NCBI RefSeq assembly: GCF_004795255.1
Contig: NZ_SSBQ01000002.1
Coordinates: 5,113,501 to 5,177,500, forward strand
Direction of reading: 5' to 3'
DNA length: 64,000 nt
Origin: Streptomyces sp. RKND-216
GTDB lineage: Bacteria; Actinomycetota; Actinomycetes; Streptomycetales; Streptomycetaceae
The notes under the pieces are model-generated. The model was not told where the DNA came from, did not search any database, and saw only the letters and a program-made list of their open reading frames with translations. The translations under genes and the position numbers were made by a program. Within the stretch, counting starts at the first letter, position 1, and every line of letters starts with the position of its first letter. Of the stretch, positions 8,999 through 18,065 are shown piece after piece.

Positions 8999-9394
8999 TC
9001 AACGGCCGCCGTCGGCAGACCCGTTGACCTCCTCCGACCGGTCGGTCCCGCGCGGCTCGCCCGCAGGCGTCCCCTCGTCCGGGCGCTCCGTCGCACCCGG
9101 CCCGAGCACGGGACGGCTCGGACCCGTCACCAGCGTCGGCGGCATGTCCCGCACCCGCTCCCGTCCCGCGTTCGCGATCACCACGGCGACGTACGGCAGC
9201 GTGGCACCGAGGACGAGCGTGACCACGGCGAGCGGCCGCTGCACGTTCCACAGGATCACCGTCAGCAGGACCGCGAGCGTGCGGATCAGCATCGAGACCA
9301 CATAACGCCGCTGACGCCCGCGGACGTCGTCCTCCAGGCCCTGCCGTGCTCCGGTGATCCGGAAGACCTGGGGACCCTTCTGCTTGCGCAACAC
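8999..9394 (-). CDS. DUF3099 family membrane protein
   Basis: About 131 residues from a GTG at 9394. The opening RKQKGPQVFRITGARQGLEDD is characteristic of DUF3099, followed by two membrane helices (MLIRTLAVLLTVILWNV and AVVTLVLGATLPYVAVVIANA). A charged, Pro-rich cytoplasmic tail of about 50 residues follows. Function is unknown. The start is uncertain: a TTG directly after the GTG, or a further upstream codon, cannot be excluded. Confidence 0.75.
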   Translation of the reverse strand: MLRKQKGPQVFRITGARQGLEDDVRGRQRRYVVSMLIRTLAVLLTVILWNVQRPLAVVTLVLGATLPYVAVVIANAGRERVRDMPPTLVTGPSRPVLGPGATERPDEGTPAGEPRGTDRSEEVNGSADGGR

Positions 9395-9579
9395 GCTCCA
9401 CCACCCGCTCGTGCGCCGGTCACACCACGTTCCGGACGTCTCCCACGGTACGCCGCCCCGCCCGGCCCACCGATACCGGCCCGCGGCCCGCAGCGGGTGC
9501 ACCCTCGGGACGCCCGTACGACACTGGCACAGGGCACGCGACCGGCGTGTCCGGAGCGCCGTCCACCGGGAGGCGAGAG

Positions 9580-9876
9580 ATGAACTGGCTGTGGGCCCTC
9601 GTGGTCGGGCTGGTGCTGGGCGTACTCGCCCGCGCCATCCTCCCCGGCAAGCAGCACATCCCCCTGTGGCTGACCGTGATCTTCGGGATGCTGGGGGGCC
9701 TGCTGGGCAACGCCGTCTCCGGCTGGGCCGGAGTGGCGGACACCTCCGGCATCGACTGGATCCGGCACGTGCTGCAGCTCGCCGGGGCCGTGCTGATCGT
9801 CGCTCTCGGAGCGCCGCTGTGGGCCAGCATCCGCGGGAAACGCGGGACGCGGGAGCAGGGCCGCCGGGCCGCCTGA
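9580..9876 (+). CDS. GlsB/YeaQ/YmgE-family small membrane protein
   Basis: A 98-residue protein from ATG 9580, preceded by GGGAGGCGAGAG. Three short hydrophobic segments with a glycine-rich GMLGGLLGNAVSGW motif match the transglycosylase-associated (YeaQ/GlsB) family, which is often stress-induced. The basic C-terminal tail should be cytoplasmic. No enzymatic activity is established for the family despite the historical name. It stands alone, convergent with tyrS. Confidence 0.8.
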   Translation: MNWLWALVVGLVLGVLARAILPGKQHIPLWLTVIFGMLGGLLGNAVSGWAGVADTSGIDWIRHVLQLAGAVLIVALGAPLWASIRGKRGTREQGRRAA

Positions 9877-9907
9877 GCCGGCGTCCGGCGGCCCGTGGGA
9901 ACGGCGG

Positions 9908-11317
9908 TTACGCCCCCCGGACCTCGGCGATCTTCCGCCCGGCCTTGAGGTAGACCGTGCCGGACAGACCCGCCTCGGCGAGCTTCTCCGGTACCACCTC
10001 GCCCAGCGGGCGCAGCGCGTCCGCTTCTGGGAGGACGAGGGCCTTCTGTTCCCCGCCGGTCTCCACGATCAGCCGCAGCCCGTTCTGCTTGGCGATCCGG
10101 CGGGCCGCGGATGCACTCGGCGTGAACTCCAGGACCTTGCTGAGCAGCGCCGCGATGCCTTCGCCTCCGTGCTCGGCCAGATCCAGCGAGGGCAGCGACT
10201 CCACGTCGGAGAAGGACTTCTTCGAGAACTGCGCGACGAACCCGGCGCGCGCCTTCATCGCGGTCTCCACGCCGTACAGCGCGGTCACGACCTCGCCCGC
10301 CAGCACCTTCTTCAGGTCCATCGGGTGCAGGTCCCGCTTCTCCACCCGGGCCAGCGCCTGCTCGATCTCCGGGTCGGTCCATTCCGTCCACGCCCGCAGG
10401 TAGGGGGCCATCAGCCGGTCCGGGATGGACATGATCTTGCCGAAGACGTCCTCCGCGGACGCGGTGAGCGGGATGTAGTTGCCCTTCGACTTCGACATCT
10501 TGGCGCCCGTGCCGTCGGTGCCCTCGATGAGAGGCATGGTGGCGACCAGTTGCGGCCGCTGTCCGTAGACCTCCATGATCTTGCGGCCCATCTGCATGTT
10601 CAGCAGCTGGTCCACGCCGCCCAGCTCGATCCCCGCCTCGATCTCCGCGGAGTCGATGGCCATGGCGACGGGGTAGATCAGCTCCGACATCGTCAGCCCG
10701 GAGCCGGCCGCCAGCCGGTTGCGGAAGTCCTCGCGCTGGAGCAGCTGCGAGGCCGGGATCTGCGAAAGGATGCCGATCAGCCGCGGCAGCGTGATCCTGG
10801 CCAGCCACTCGCTGTTGTGCCGGAACCGCACCTTTTCGAAGTCGAAGAACGGCCGCACCTGGTCCCGGTAGCCCGCCAGATTGCGCGCGATGTCTTCGTC
10901 CGTCAGCGGCGGACGCTCCGCCGTGCGGCCCGACGGGTCGCCGATCTTCGCCGTGATGTCGCCGATGATGAGCGTCACGTCGTGGCCCATCCGCTGGAAG
11001 CGGCTGAGCACGATGATCGGCACGGCGTGCCCGAGGTGGATGTCCGTGGCGGTCGGGTCGATGCCCAGCTTGACGTGCAGAGATCCACCCGCGGCCCGAC
11101 GGGTCTCGATCTCCTCGGCCAGCTTCTCCTCCGACGGCAGCAGGTCCACCGTGCGGGCGGCGATCAGCGCGGCCTGCTCCCCGGCGGACAGGTCGCCGAG
11201 GTCCAGATACCGCCGCGACCCGGTCTCGGCGAGCAGCTGCTCGACGGTCGGGTCGGAGGAGAGGTCCTGGGCCAGCAGGGCGCTTGCCCGCTGCACGGAG
11301 TCGCCGAGGCGTGTCAC
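9908..11317 (-). CDS. tyrS: Tyrosyl-tRNA synthetase (TyrZ-like class)
   Basis: A 469-residue class I synthetase. The HIGH signature is HLGH (residues 94-97) within KLGIDPTATDIHLGH, and the KMSKS loop is GAKMSKSKGN. The C-terminal 70 residues resemble an S4-type tRNA-binding domain (RRIAKQNGLRL...). The KLGIDPT/IIGDITAKIGDPSG pattern fits the TyrZ-like subgroup rather than the E. coli type. The start is GTG 11317; the frame is open far upstream through the TldE-like gene's antisense frame, but that part is not protein-like. The enzyme charges tRNA-Tyr in the cytoplasm. Confidence 0.92.
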   Translation of the reverse strand: MTRLGDSVQRASALLAQDLSSDPTVEQLLAETGSRRYLDLGDLSAGEQAALIAARTVDLLPSEEKLAEEIETRRAAGGSLHVKLGIDPTATDIHLGHAVPIIVLSRFQRMGHDVTLIIGDITAKIGDPSGRTAERPPLTDEDIARNLAGYRDQVRPFFDFEKVRFRHNSEWLARITLPRLIGILSQIPASQLLQREDFRNRLAAGSGLTMSELIYPVAMAIDSAEIEAGIELGGVDQLLNMQMGRKIMEVYGQRPQLVATMPLIEGTDGTGAKMSKSKGNYIPLTASAEDVFGKIMSIPDRLMAPYLRAWTEWTDPEIEQALARVEKRDLHPMDLKKVLAGEVVTALYGVETAMKARAGFVAQFSKKSFSDVESLPSLDLAEHGGEGIAALLSKVLEFTPSASAARRIAKQNGLRLIVETGGEQKALVLPEADALRPLGEVVPEKLAEAGLSGTVYLKAGRKIAEVRGA

Positions 11318-11451
11318 GTCTGTCGCCTTAAGAGATCGGTGTCGGATGGATGCGGAACAGAGTCTATGCGGGGCCGCCGCCACCCCCGCGCACGCGGGCG
11401 GCCCGGGGGCGCGGGGCGGTTCCCCCACGCGGTGGCGGCGGCTCGCGGGGC

Positions 11452-12858
11452 TCACACGCCCCGGCTGACCGAGCTCATGTGGAAGTCGGGCACCCGCAGC
11501 GGGGGCATCGCCGCGCGGGTGAAGTAGTCGGACCACTCGCGGGGCAGCGTCCGCTCGGTCCGGCCTGCCTCCGTGACGCGGGACAGCAGGCTGACCGGCG
11601 ACTCGTTGAACCGGAAGTTGTTCACCGCACCCGTCACCTCGCCGTTCTCCACCAGGTAGACCCCGTCCCGGGTGAGGCCGGTGAGCAGCAGTGTCGCCGG
11701 GTCCACCTCGCGGATATACCACAGGCAGGTCAGCAGCAGGCCGCGCTCGGTGCGCGCCACCATGTCCTCCAGCGACGCGCCCCCGCCCGCAGAGCCCCCG
11801 GCCTCCAGGACCAGGTTTCCCGCCTCCGGCGCGACCGGCAGCCCCGTCAGGCCGGCGCTGTACCGGGAGGTGAGCAGCGAAGTGAGTGCGCCGTCGCGGA
11901 TCCAGTCGGTGGCCGCCACGGGAAGACCGTTGTCGAACACGGAAGCGTCGTCGCCCGACGCGTGCGCCAGCACGAATGGCGCGGCCTCCAGCCCCGGCGC
12001 GTGCGGGTCGCTGCGCAGCGTCAGCGGCAGTTCGGACAGCCGCTCGCCGACCCGGGTACCGCCCCCGGGCCGGCTGAACACCGTCCGCCCCTCGGCCGCG
12101 TTGCGCGCGCTGGACGACCACAGCTGGTAGATCAGCAGGTCCGCCACGGCCGTCGGCGGCAGCAGCGTCTCGTACCGGCCCGCAGGCAGCTCCACCCGGT
12201 GTTCCGCCCAGGCCAGCCGCTGCGCCAGCTCCGTCTCCAGGGCCGCCGGGTCGACGTCCGCGAAGTCCCGCGTGTACCGGCCGGCCCACGCCGAACGGGA
12301 CAGGTCGCGCGACTTGGCGTTCAGCTCGACCGTGCCGGTCGGCTGGTCGTGCCGCAGCCGCAGCCCCGCGGAGGTGCCCAGGTAGCTGGACGTCAGGGAG
12401 TGGCTCGCGAAGCCGTACAGCTCACGCCCGCCCGCGTGCGCCCGGGCGAACGACTCCCCGAGCGCGGGGGCGAACGCGCCGAACACGCCGGAGTCGGTCT
12501 CGGCCGGGGCGTCGGCGAAGTCCGCCGACACCGGTACGCCCTCCACCAGCGGCTGCGCGTCCTCGGCCGGTCCCGCCGTCCGCGCCGCGTCCTCGGCGGC
12601 CCGTACCAGCGGCTCGAGCTCGTCCGGGGTGACCGCGGAGCGGGACACCACGCCGGACGCCGTGCCCTGCCCGCCGTCCACGGTGGCCACCACCGTCAGC
12701 CGCCGGCCGCGGGTCACGCCGTTGGTGGTCAGCGCATTGCCGGCCCAGCGCAGATTGGCGGTCGAGGTCTCGTCGGCGATCACCACGCAGCCGTCCGCGC
12801 GGGACAGCTCCAGCGCCCGTTCGACGACCTCGTGCGGCTTCCGCGTCGCGCGCCTCAT
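11452..12858 (-). CDS. TldE/PmbA-like metallopeptidase-related protein
   Basis: A 468-residue protein of the TldD/PmbA superfamily, without the HExxxH motif, as expected for the TldE subunit. N-terminal recognition features are the segment following RRATRKPHEVVERAL and RWAGNALTTNGVTRGR; the C-terminal half (VFDNGLPVAATDWIRDGAL, LTGLTRDGVYLVENGEVTGAV) matches the family closely. TldE pairs with TldD to form a heterodimeric protease that cleaves unfolded peptides and matures microcin B17-like RiPPs in enterobacteria. The start overlaps the stop of the TldD gene by 4 nt (ATGA), supporting a two-subunit complex. Its target here is unknown; no precursor-peptide gene is evident nearby. Confidence 0.88.
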   Translation of the reverse strand: MRRATRKPHEVVERALELSRADGCVVIADETSTANLRWAGNALTTNGVTRGRRLTVVATVDGGQGTASGVVSRSAVTPDELEPLVRAAEDAARTAGPAEDAQPLVEGVPVSADFADAPAETDSGVFGAFAPALGESFARAHAGGRELYGFASHSLTSSYLGTSAGLRLRHDQPTGTVELNAKSRDLSRSAWAGRYTRDFADVDPAALETELAQRLAWAEHRVELPAGRYETLLPPTAVADLLIYQLWSSSARNAAEGRTVFSRPGGGTRVGERLSELPLTLRSDPHAPGLEAAPFVLAHASGDDASVFDNGLPVAATDWIRDGALTSLLTSRYSAGLTGLPVAPEAGNLVLEAGGSAGGGASLEDMVARTERGLLLTCLWYIREVDPATLLLTGLTRDGVYLVENGEVTGAVNNFRFNESPVSLLSRVTEAGRTERTLPREWSDYFTRAAMPPLRVPDFHMSSVSRGV

Positions 12859-14381
12859 GCGCCCGCCTCCTGCGTGGTGTTGAGAATGTTGACGCCTCGG
12901 AAGAGGGCCGAGGGACAGCCGTGCGACACCGCAGCGATCTGGCCCGGCTGCGCCTTGCCGCAGTTGAACGCCCCGCCCAGCACATACGTCTGCGGGCCGC
13001 CGACGGCCTCCATCGAGCCCCAGAAGTCGGTGGTGGTCGCCTGGTACGCCACGTCCCGCAGCTGTCCCGCGAGCCGCCCGTTCTCGATCCGGTAGAAGCG
13101 CTGCCCGGTGAACTGGAAGTTGTACCGCTGCATGTCGATCGACCAGGACCGGTCGCCCAGCACGTAGATCCCGCGCTCCACACCGCCGATCAGCTCGTCG
13201 GTGGACGGCCCGTCCGCCGCGGGCTGCAGCGACACGTTCGCCATCCGCTGCACCGGCACGTGGCCCGGCGAGTCCGCGAACGCGCAGCCGTTGGAGCGCC
13301 CGAGCCCGGTCAGCTTCGCGATGCGCCGGTCCAGCTGGTAGCCGACCAGGGTGCCGTTCCGCACCAGGTCCCAGGACTGCGCCTGCACCCCCTCGTCGTC
13401 GAAGCCGACGGTGGCCAGGCCACCTTCGGCGGTGCGGTCGCCGGTGACGTGCATCACCTCCGACCCGTAGCGCAGCGTCCCCAGCTGGTCGAACGTCGCG
13501 AATGAGGTGCCCGCGTACGCTGCCTCGTAGCCCAGCGCGCGGTCCAGTTCGGTGGCGTGGCCGATCGACTCGTGGATCGTCAGCCACAGGTTGGACGGGT
13601 CGACCACCAGGTCGTAGGAGCCCGGCTCGACGCTCGGCGCGCGCAGCTTCTCCGCCAGCAGGTCCGGGACACGGTCCAGCTCGGCGTCCCAGTCCCAGCC
13701 CGTGCCCAGCGCGTACTCCCAGCCCCGGCCCACCGGCGGGGCGAGCGTCCGCATCGAGTCGAACTCCCCGGAGTCGAGCACGGCGGTCGCGGTGAGCTGC
13801 GGATGCAGCCGCACCCGCTGCTGCGTGGTCACCGTCCCGGCGGTGTCGGCGTAGAACTTGTTCTCCTGCACCGTCAGCAGGCTCGCGTCCACGTGGCTGA
13901 CGCCGTCCGCGCCCAGCAGCCGCCCGCTCCACTCCGCCAGCAGTCCGGTCTTCTCCGCGTCCGGCACGTCGAACGGGTTCACCTCGTAGGAGGAGATCCA
14001 CGTCCGCTCGCCGTGTACGGGCTCCTCCGCAAGCTCCACCCTCTCGTCGGAGCCTGCCGCCTCGATCACCCGCGCGGACAGCTTCGCCATCTCCACGGCG
14101 CGCGTCGCCACCCGGGCCGCAGCGTCCATGGTCAGGTCCACCCCCGCGGCGAACCCCCACGCCCCGCCGTGCACCACGCGCACCGCGTAGCCGGTGTCCG
14201 TGCTGTCCATGGACCCGGCCGGCTTCCCGTCCCGCAGCCGCCACCCGGCGTCCCGGACGCGCTCGAACCGGAAGTCCGCGTGCTCCGCCCCCAGCGCCTT
14301 CGCCCGCGCCAGCGCCGCGTCCGCGAGCGCCCGCAACGGCAAGGCGAGGAAGGACGGGTCGATCTTCTGCGCGTGCGCCAC
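12855..14381 (-). CDS. tldD: TldD-like zinc metallopeptidase subunit
   Basis: A 508-residue protein with the zinc-binding motif HESIGH (in LTIHESIGHATELD) and a C-terminal region with CAFADSPGHVPVQRM and GGAFNCGKAQPGQ, typical of the actinobacterial TldD branch. TldD supplies the catalytic site of the TldD/TldE heterodimer. The start is a GTG at 14381. It is the first gene of a two-gene operon with the overlapping TldE-like gene, divergent from fabG. A strong palindrome lies in the shared upstream region. Confidence 0.9.
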   Translation of the reverse strand: MAHAQKIDPSFLALPLRALADAALARAKALGAEHADFRFERVRDAGWRLRDGKPAGSMDSTDTGYAVRVVHGGAWGFAAGVDLTMDAAARVATRAVEMAKLSARVIEAAGSDERVELAEEPVHGERTWISSYEVNPFDVPDAEKTGLLAEWSGRLLGADGVSHVDASLLTVQENKFYADTAGTVTTQQRVRLHPQLTATAVLDSGEFDSMRTLAPPVGRGWEYALGTGWDWDAELDRVPDLLAEKLRAPSVEPGSYDLVVDPSNLWLTIHESIGHATELDRALGYEAAYAGTSFATFDQLGTLRYGSEVMHVTGDRTAEGGLATVGFDDEGVQAQSWDLVRNGTLVGYQLDRRIAKLTGLGRSNGCAFADSPGHVPVQRMANVSLQPAADGPSTDELIGGVERGIYVLGDRSWSIDMQRYNFQFTGQRFYRIENGRLAGQLRDVAYQATTTDFWGSMEAVGGPQTYVLGGAFNCGKAQPGQIAAVSHGCPSALFRGVNILNTTQEAGA

Positions 14382-14505
14382 GGGCGCCTCCCACTCTCGT
14401 CGCTCGGCCAGGGATCATCATGCCCCGACACACCCCGCCGGGGCACGGAATTCCGCGTGCTGCACCCGCCCCACCACGTCGTACGGCACGCCCGCGCTGC
14501 ACGGT

Positions 14506-14532
14506 CGCCACTGTGGGGTCCCCACAGTGGCG
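14506..14532. promoter_or_regulatory. Perfect 13-bp palindrome between tldD and fabG
   Basis: CGCCACTGTGGGG and CCCCACAGTGGCG flank a single T. It sits in the divergent intergenic region, 105 bp before the fabG start and 125 bp before the tldD start. It could be a dyad operator for either gene or a hairpin in a leader. No T-run follows, and a terminator is not expected between divergent genes. Confidence 0.5.
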
Positions 14533-14636
14533 GGGTCGGGGTGCTGTCCGTGCCGGATTCCGTGCGGGAGGTGCTCGGGAGATAGGTTCGGGAGCAGCGC
14601 AGACCAGTGCTCCACACAAGAAAGGGTGGTCCTGCC

Positions 14637-15341
14637 TTGAGTCGCTCGGTACTCGTCACCGGAGGAAACCGCGGCATCGGCCTCGCCATCGCCCGGTCCT
14701 TCGCCGACGCAGGCGACAAGGTCGCCATCACCTACCGGTCGGGGGAGCCGCCGAGCGGTTTCCTCGCGGTGCGGTGCGACATCACCGACCCCGAGCAGGT
14801 GGAGCAGGCCTACAAGGAGATCGAGGAGAAGCAGGGCGCGGTCGAGGTGCTGGTGGCCAACGCCGGCGTCACCCGCGACCAGCTTCTGCTCCGCATGTCG
14901 GAGGAGGACTTCACCTCCGTTCTGGAGACCAACCTCACCGGTACGTTCCGTGTCGTGAAGCGCGCGACCCGGGGCATGCTGCGGGCACGCCGCGGCCGGG
15001 TCGTGCTCATCTCCTCCGTGGTGGGCCTGCTGGGCTCCGCGGGGCAGGCCAACTACGCCGCGTCCAAGGCCGGACTGGTCGGCTTCGCGCGCTCGATCGC
15101 CCGTGAACTGGGCTCGCGCAACATCACCTGCAACGTCGTGGCCCCCGGCTTCGTCGACACCGACATGACCAAGGCACTCACCGAGGAGCAGCGCAAGGGC
15201 ATCGTCGGGCAGGTGCCGCTGGGCCGCTACGCCCAGCCGGAGGAGATCGCCTCCTCGGTCCGCTTCCTCGCTTCCGAGGAGGCCGCGTACATCACCGGAG
15301 CCGTCATCCCCGTCGACGGCGGATTGGGCATGGGTCACTGA
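14637..15341 (+). CDS. fabG: 3-oxoacyl-ACP reductase FabG
   Basis: A 234-residue SDR enzyme. TGGNRGIG binds the cofactor, NAG is present (VANAGVTRD), and the catalytic Ser/Tyr/Lys are in ISSVVG and YAASKAG. FabG reduces 3-oxoacyl-ACP to 3-hydroxyacyl-ACP in type II fatty acid synthesis using NADPH. The TTG at 14637 is chosen as start because AAGGGTGG lies at a good distance and homologues begin MSRSVLVTGGNRGIG. fabI follows after 4 bp, the same pairing as mabA-inhA in mycobacteria. Confidence 0.93.
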   Translation: MSRSVLVTGGNRGIGLAIARSFADAGDKVAITYRSGEPPSGFLAVRCDITDPEQVEQAYKEIEEKQGAVEVLVANAGVTRDQLLLRMSEEDFTSVLETNLTGTFRVVKRATRGMLRARRGRVVLISSVVGLLGSAGQANYAASKAGLVGFARSIARELGSRNITCNVVAPGFVDTDMTKALTEEQRKGIVGQVPLGRYAQPEEIASSVRFLASEEAAYITGAVIPVDGGLGMGH

Positions 15342-15345
15342 CGAC

Positions 15346-16125
15346 ATGAGTGGACTTCTCGCAGGGAAGCGCATCCTGGTCACCGGCGTCCTCACGGACT
15401 CCTCGATCGCCTTCCACGTCGCCAAGCTGGCGCAGGAGGAGGGCGCCGAGGTCGTTCTCACCGGCTTCGGGCGGCTCTCACTGGTGCAGCGGATCGCCAA
15501 GCGGCTCCCCAAGGAGGCGCCGGTCTTCGAACTGGACGTGCAGAACAAGGAGCAGATGGCCGGCATCGCCGGCCAGGTCGCCGAGCACTTCGGCGACGAC
15601 GCCTCGCTCGACGGCGTCGTGCACTCCATCGGCTTCGCCCCGCAGGACGCCCTCGGCGGCAACTTCCTGAACACCGAGTGGGAGTCGGTCGCCACGGCGG
15701 TGGAGGTCTCCGCGTACTCGCTCAAGTCGCTGACCATGGCGCTGCTCCCGCTGCTGGAGAAGCGCGGCGGCTCCGTCGTCGGCATGGACTTCGACGCGCA
15801 GTCCGCGTGGCCGAAGTACGACTGGATGGGAGTCGCGAAGGCCGCGCTGGAGTCGACCTCCCGCTACCTCGCCCGCGACCTGGGCGAGAAGAACATCCGC
15901 TGCAACCTCGTCTCCGCCGGGCCGATCAAGTCGATGGCCGCCAAGTCCATTCCGGGTTTCGAGGAGCTGGCGGACGTGTGGAACACCCGTGCCCCGATCA
16001 GCTGGGACCTCACCGACCCGGAGCCGGCCGCCCGCGGTGTCGTCGCGCTGCTCTCGGACTGGTTCCCGAAGACCACCGGGGAGATCGTGCACGTCGACGG
16101 CGGCGTGCACATGATGGGTGCCTGA
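15346..16125 (+). CDS. fabI: Enoyl-ACP reductase FabI (InhA type)
   Basis: A 259-residue NADH-dependent enoyl-ACP reductase. The N-terminus KRILVTGVLTDSSIAFHVA is characteristic of InhA/FabI, and the catalytic Tyr-x6-Lys lies in YDWMGVAKAAL. The C-terminal TTGEIVHVDGG is conserved. It performs the last reduction of each fatty-acid elongation cycle and is the family targeted by isoniazid adducts and triclosan. It is co-transcribed with fabG; the two genes are adjacent with almost no spacer. Confidence 0.95.
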   Translation: MSGLLAGKRILVTGVLTDSSIAFHVAKLAQEEGAEVVLTGFGRLSLVQRIAKRLPKEAPVFELDVQNKEQMAGIAGQVAEHFGDDASLDGVVHSIGFAPQDALGGNFLNTEWESVATAVEVSAYSLKSLTMALLPLLEKRGGSVVGMDFDAQSAWPKYDWMGVAKAALESTSRYLARDLGEKNIRCNLVSAGPIKSMAAKSIPGFEELADVWNTRAPISWDLTDPEPAARGVVALLSDWFPKTTGEIVHVDGGVHMMGA

Positions 16126-16242
16126 CCGGGCAGAACACCGGCACCCACCGGCACCCCACCGAGGGGTCTCCGCACGGCGGGCCGCGGCGGCGACCGCGGT
16201 CCGCCGTCGCCGCAACACCCCGCCGCCGAGAAGGAGTCCTCC

Positions 16243-17259
16243 ATGCAGATCGGCCTCATCGGCACCGGCCGCATCGGCGCCCTGCACGCGCGAACGCTGC
16301 GCGACCTGCCCGGCGTGGACGCGGTCCTCGTCGCCGACGCCGACGCCGAACGGGCCCGCCAACTGGCCGGAACGATCGGGCTGCAGGCCGCCGACGACAT
16401 CGACGCGCTGTTCGCCGCCCGCCCCGACGGCCTGGTGATCACCGCCGCCACCAGTGCGCATGCCGAACTCCTGCTGCGCGCGCTGGACGAGCGCGTCCCG
16501 GTCTTCTGTGAGAAGCCGGTCGCCCTCGACGTGCCCGGCACCGTGGAGATCGTGCGCCGCGCCGAGGACAGCCCGGTGCCCGTGCAGATCGGCTTCCAAC
16601 GCCGCTTCGACGCCGGCTACCGCGAGGCGCGCCGGGCCCTGCACGCCGGTGAACTCGGACTCCTGCACACGCTGCGCGCCGTCACCGCCGACCAGGCCCC
16701 GCCGCACGCCTCGTACATCCCCACCTCCGGCGGCCTGTTCCGCGACTGCTCCATCCACGACTTCGACATCCTGCGTTGGCTGACCGGCCGCGAAGTGGTC
16801 TCCGTCTACGCGCAGGGCGCCAACCGCGGGGAGGCGTTCTTCCGCGAGGGCGACGACGTCGACACCTGTGCCGCCCTGCTCCGCTTCGACGACGACGTCC
16901 TCGCCACTGTGACCGCCACCCGCTACAACGGCGCCGGCCACGACGTGCGGCTGGAGGTGTGCGGCTCGCGGGACTCGCGCATCGTCGGCCTCGACGAGCG
17001 TGCGCCGCTGCCCACCGCCGAGCCCGGTGTCTCCTGGCGGCGCGAGCAGCCGTACGCCACCTTCGCCGACCGGTTCGCGGACGCCTACGTCACCGAGCTG
17101 GCCGCGTTCACCGAGGTCGCCGCCGGCCGTGCGGCCAGCCCCTGCACCCCGGCCGACGCCCTGGAGGCGCTGTACGTCGCCGAGGCATGCGACCTGTCCC
17201 GCCGCACGGGAGAGCCCGTCGAACTGGCCGGCATCCGCAAGGAGGCCGGGCGCCGGTAG
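16243..17259 (+). CDS. Gfo/Idh/MocA family oxidoreductase, probably inositol 2-dehydrogenase-like
   Basis: A 338-residue NAD(P)-dependent oxidoreductase. The Rossmann motif GTGRIGALHA is at residues 6-15 and EKPVALD is the conserved family motif with the catalytic Lys. The C-terminal domain contains GLFRDCSIHDFDILRW, which carries the Asp and His residues used in inositol dehydrogenases. An AAGGAG ribosome site precedes the ATG. Proteins of this type oxidise myo-inositol or related sugars; no other inositol catabolism genes are adjacent, so the substrate is a guess. The convergent GntR gene may or may not regulate it. Confidence 0.8.
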   Translation: MQIGLIGTGRIGALHARTLRDLPGVDAVLVADADAERARQLAGTIGLQAADDIDALFAARPDGLVITAATSAHAELLLRALDERVPVFCEKPVALDVPGTVEIVRRAEDSPVPVQIGFQRRFDAGYREARRALHAGELGLLHTLRAVTADQAPPHASYIPTSGGLFRDCSIHDFDILRWLTGREVVSVYAQGANRGEAFFREGDDVDTCAALLRFDDDVLATVTATRYNGAGHDVRLEVCGSRDSRIVGLDERAPLPTAEPGVSWRREQPYATFADRFADAYVTELAAFTEVAAGRAASPCTPADALEALYVAEACDLSRRTGEPVELAGIRKEAGRR

Positions 17260-17313
17260 CCTGGCCGGCACGCGTGCGGCGCCGAGGCGTTGGGCGTCGA
17301 GAGAGCGGAGAGG

Positions 17314-18000
17314 TCAGGCGCCGGCCGTCCGCGCTCCGCATCCCCACTCCAGGGCGTACGAGGCGGCCTCGCGCTCGGCCGCCGCGGCGTCACCGTCCCG
17401 GATCGCGGCGATCATCCGCGCGTGGTCCAGGTGGTCCTCCGGTCGCAGCCGCTCGCCGACGTCGAAGCGCAGGAACGCCCGGAGTACGTGCCCCAGGTCC
17501 GCGTACAGCGCGGTGAGGACGTCGTTGTGGGATGCGGCGACCACCGCCAGGTGCAGGTTGGCGTCCGCCTCGACGAAGCGCTCCACGTCCCCGGACGACC
17601 AGGCGGCCTCCCGTCGCTCCAGCAGCGCCTCGAGCTGCACGACGTCCTGTTCGGAGCGCCGCAGCGCGGCCAGCCGCGCCCCGGAGGCCTCCAGGGTGGA
17701 CCGCAGCTCCGCGACGTGCTGCGGGGCGGCATCCGCGAACCGGCGGTGCATCACACCGGCCAGCTCGCTCGTCGCCACCACATAGGTGCCCGAACCCTGC
17801 CGGATGTCGAGCAGCCCGTTGTGTGCGAGGGCCCGGACGGCCTCCCGCACGGTGTTCCGTGCCACGCCCAGCTGCTCGACCAGCTTCGGCTCGGTGGGGA
17901 TGCGTGAGCCCACCGGCCACTCGCCGGAGGTGATCTGCGCCCGCAACGCCGAGATCACCTGGTCCGCGAGGGCCGAACGGTGCGGTGAGGACAGTGGCAT
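17314..18000 (-). CDS. GntR/FadR-type transcriptional regulator
   Basis: A 228-residue regulator. The N-terminal winged helix (residues about 8-76; PTEPKLVEQLGVARNTVREA is the recognition region) is followed by an all-helical FCD effector domain with AD-N-LH (ADANLHLAVV), H-D-D-metal-ligand-like residues and DHARMIAAIRDGDAAAA near the end. FCD regulators respond to small carboxylates or sugars. It is divergent from the CynX-type transporter, 65 bp apart, so that transporter is the most likely target along with its own promoter. Confidence 0.9.
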   Translation of the reverse strand: MPLSSPHRSALADQVISALRAQITSGEWPVGSRIPTEPKLVEQLGVARNTVREAVRALAHNGLLDIRQGSGTYVVATSELAGVMHRRFADAAPQHVAELRSTLEASGARLAALRRSEQDVVQLEALLERREAAWSSGDVERFVEADANLHLAVVAASHNDVLTALYADLGHVLRAFLRFDVGERLRPEDHLDHARMIAAIRDGDAAAAEREAASYALEWGCGARTAGA

Positions 18001-18030
18001 GGATCTCCGTTCCGGGGCGGTCTGCGGAGT

Positions 18031-18065
18031 GGAATCAATTCATCCCATGATTCTATGATGGTGTC
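18031..18065. promoter_or_regulatory. AT-rich divergent promoter/operator region
   Basis: This short stretch is markedly AT-richer than its surroundings and lies between the GntR and transporter starts. TCATCCCATGA (18040-18050) is a perfect 4-3-4 palindrome, and ATGAT recurs 9 bp apart. It is a candidate operator for the GntR protein. Confidence 0.4.

Noticed and set aside
11452..14619. A single 1055-codon minus-strand frame spanning both TldD/TldE genes
   Set aside because: Only the part after 12858 is protein-like; the upstream part is the wrong frame of TldD.
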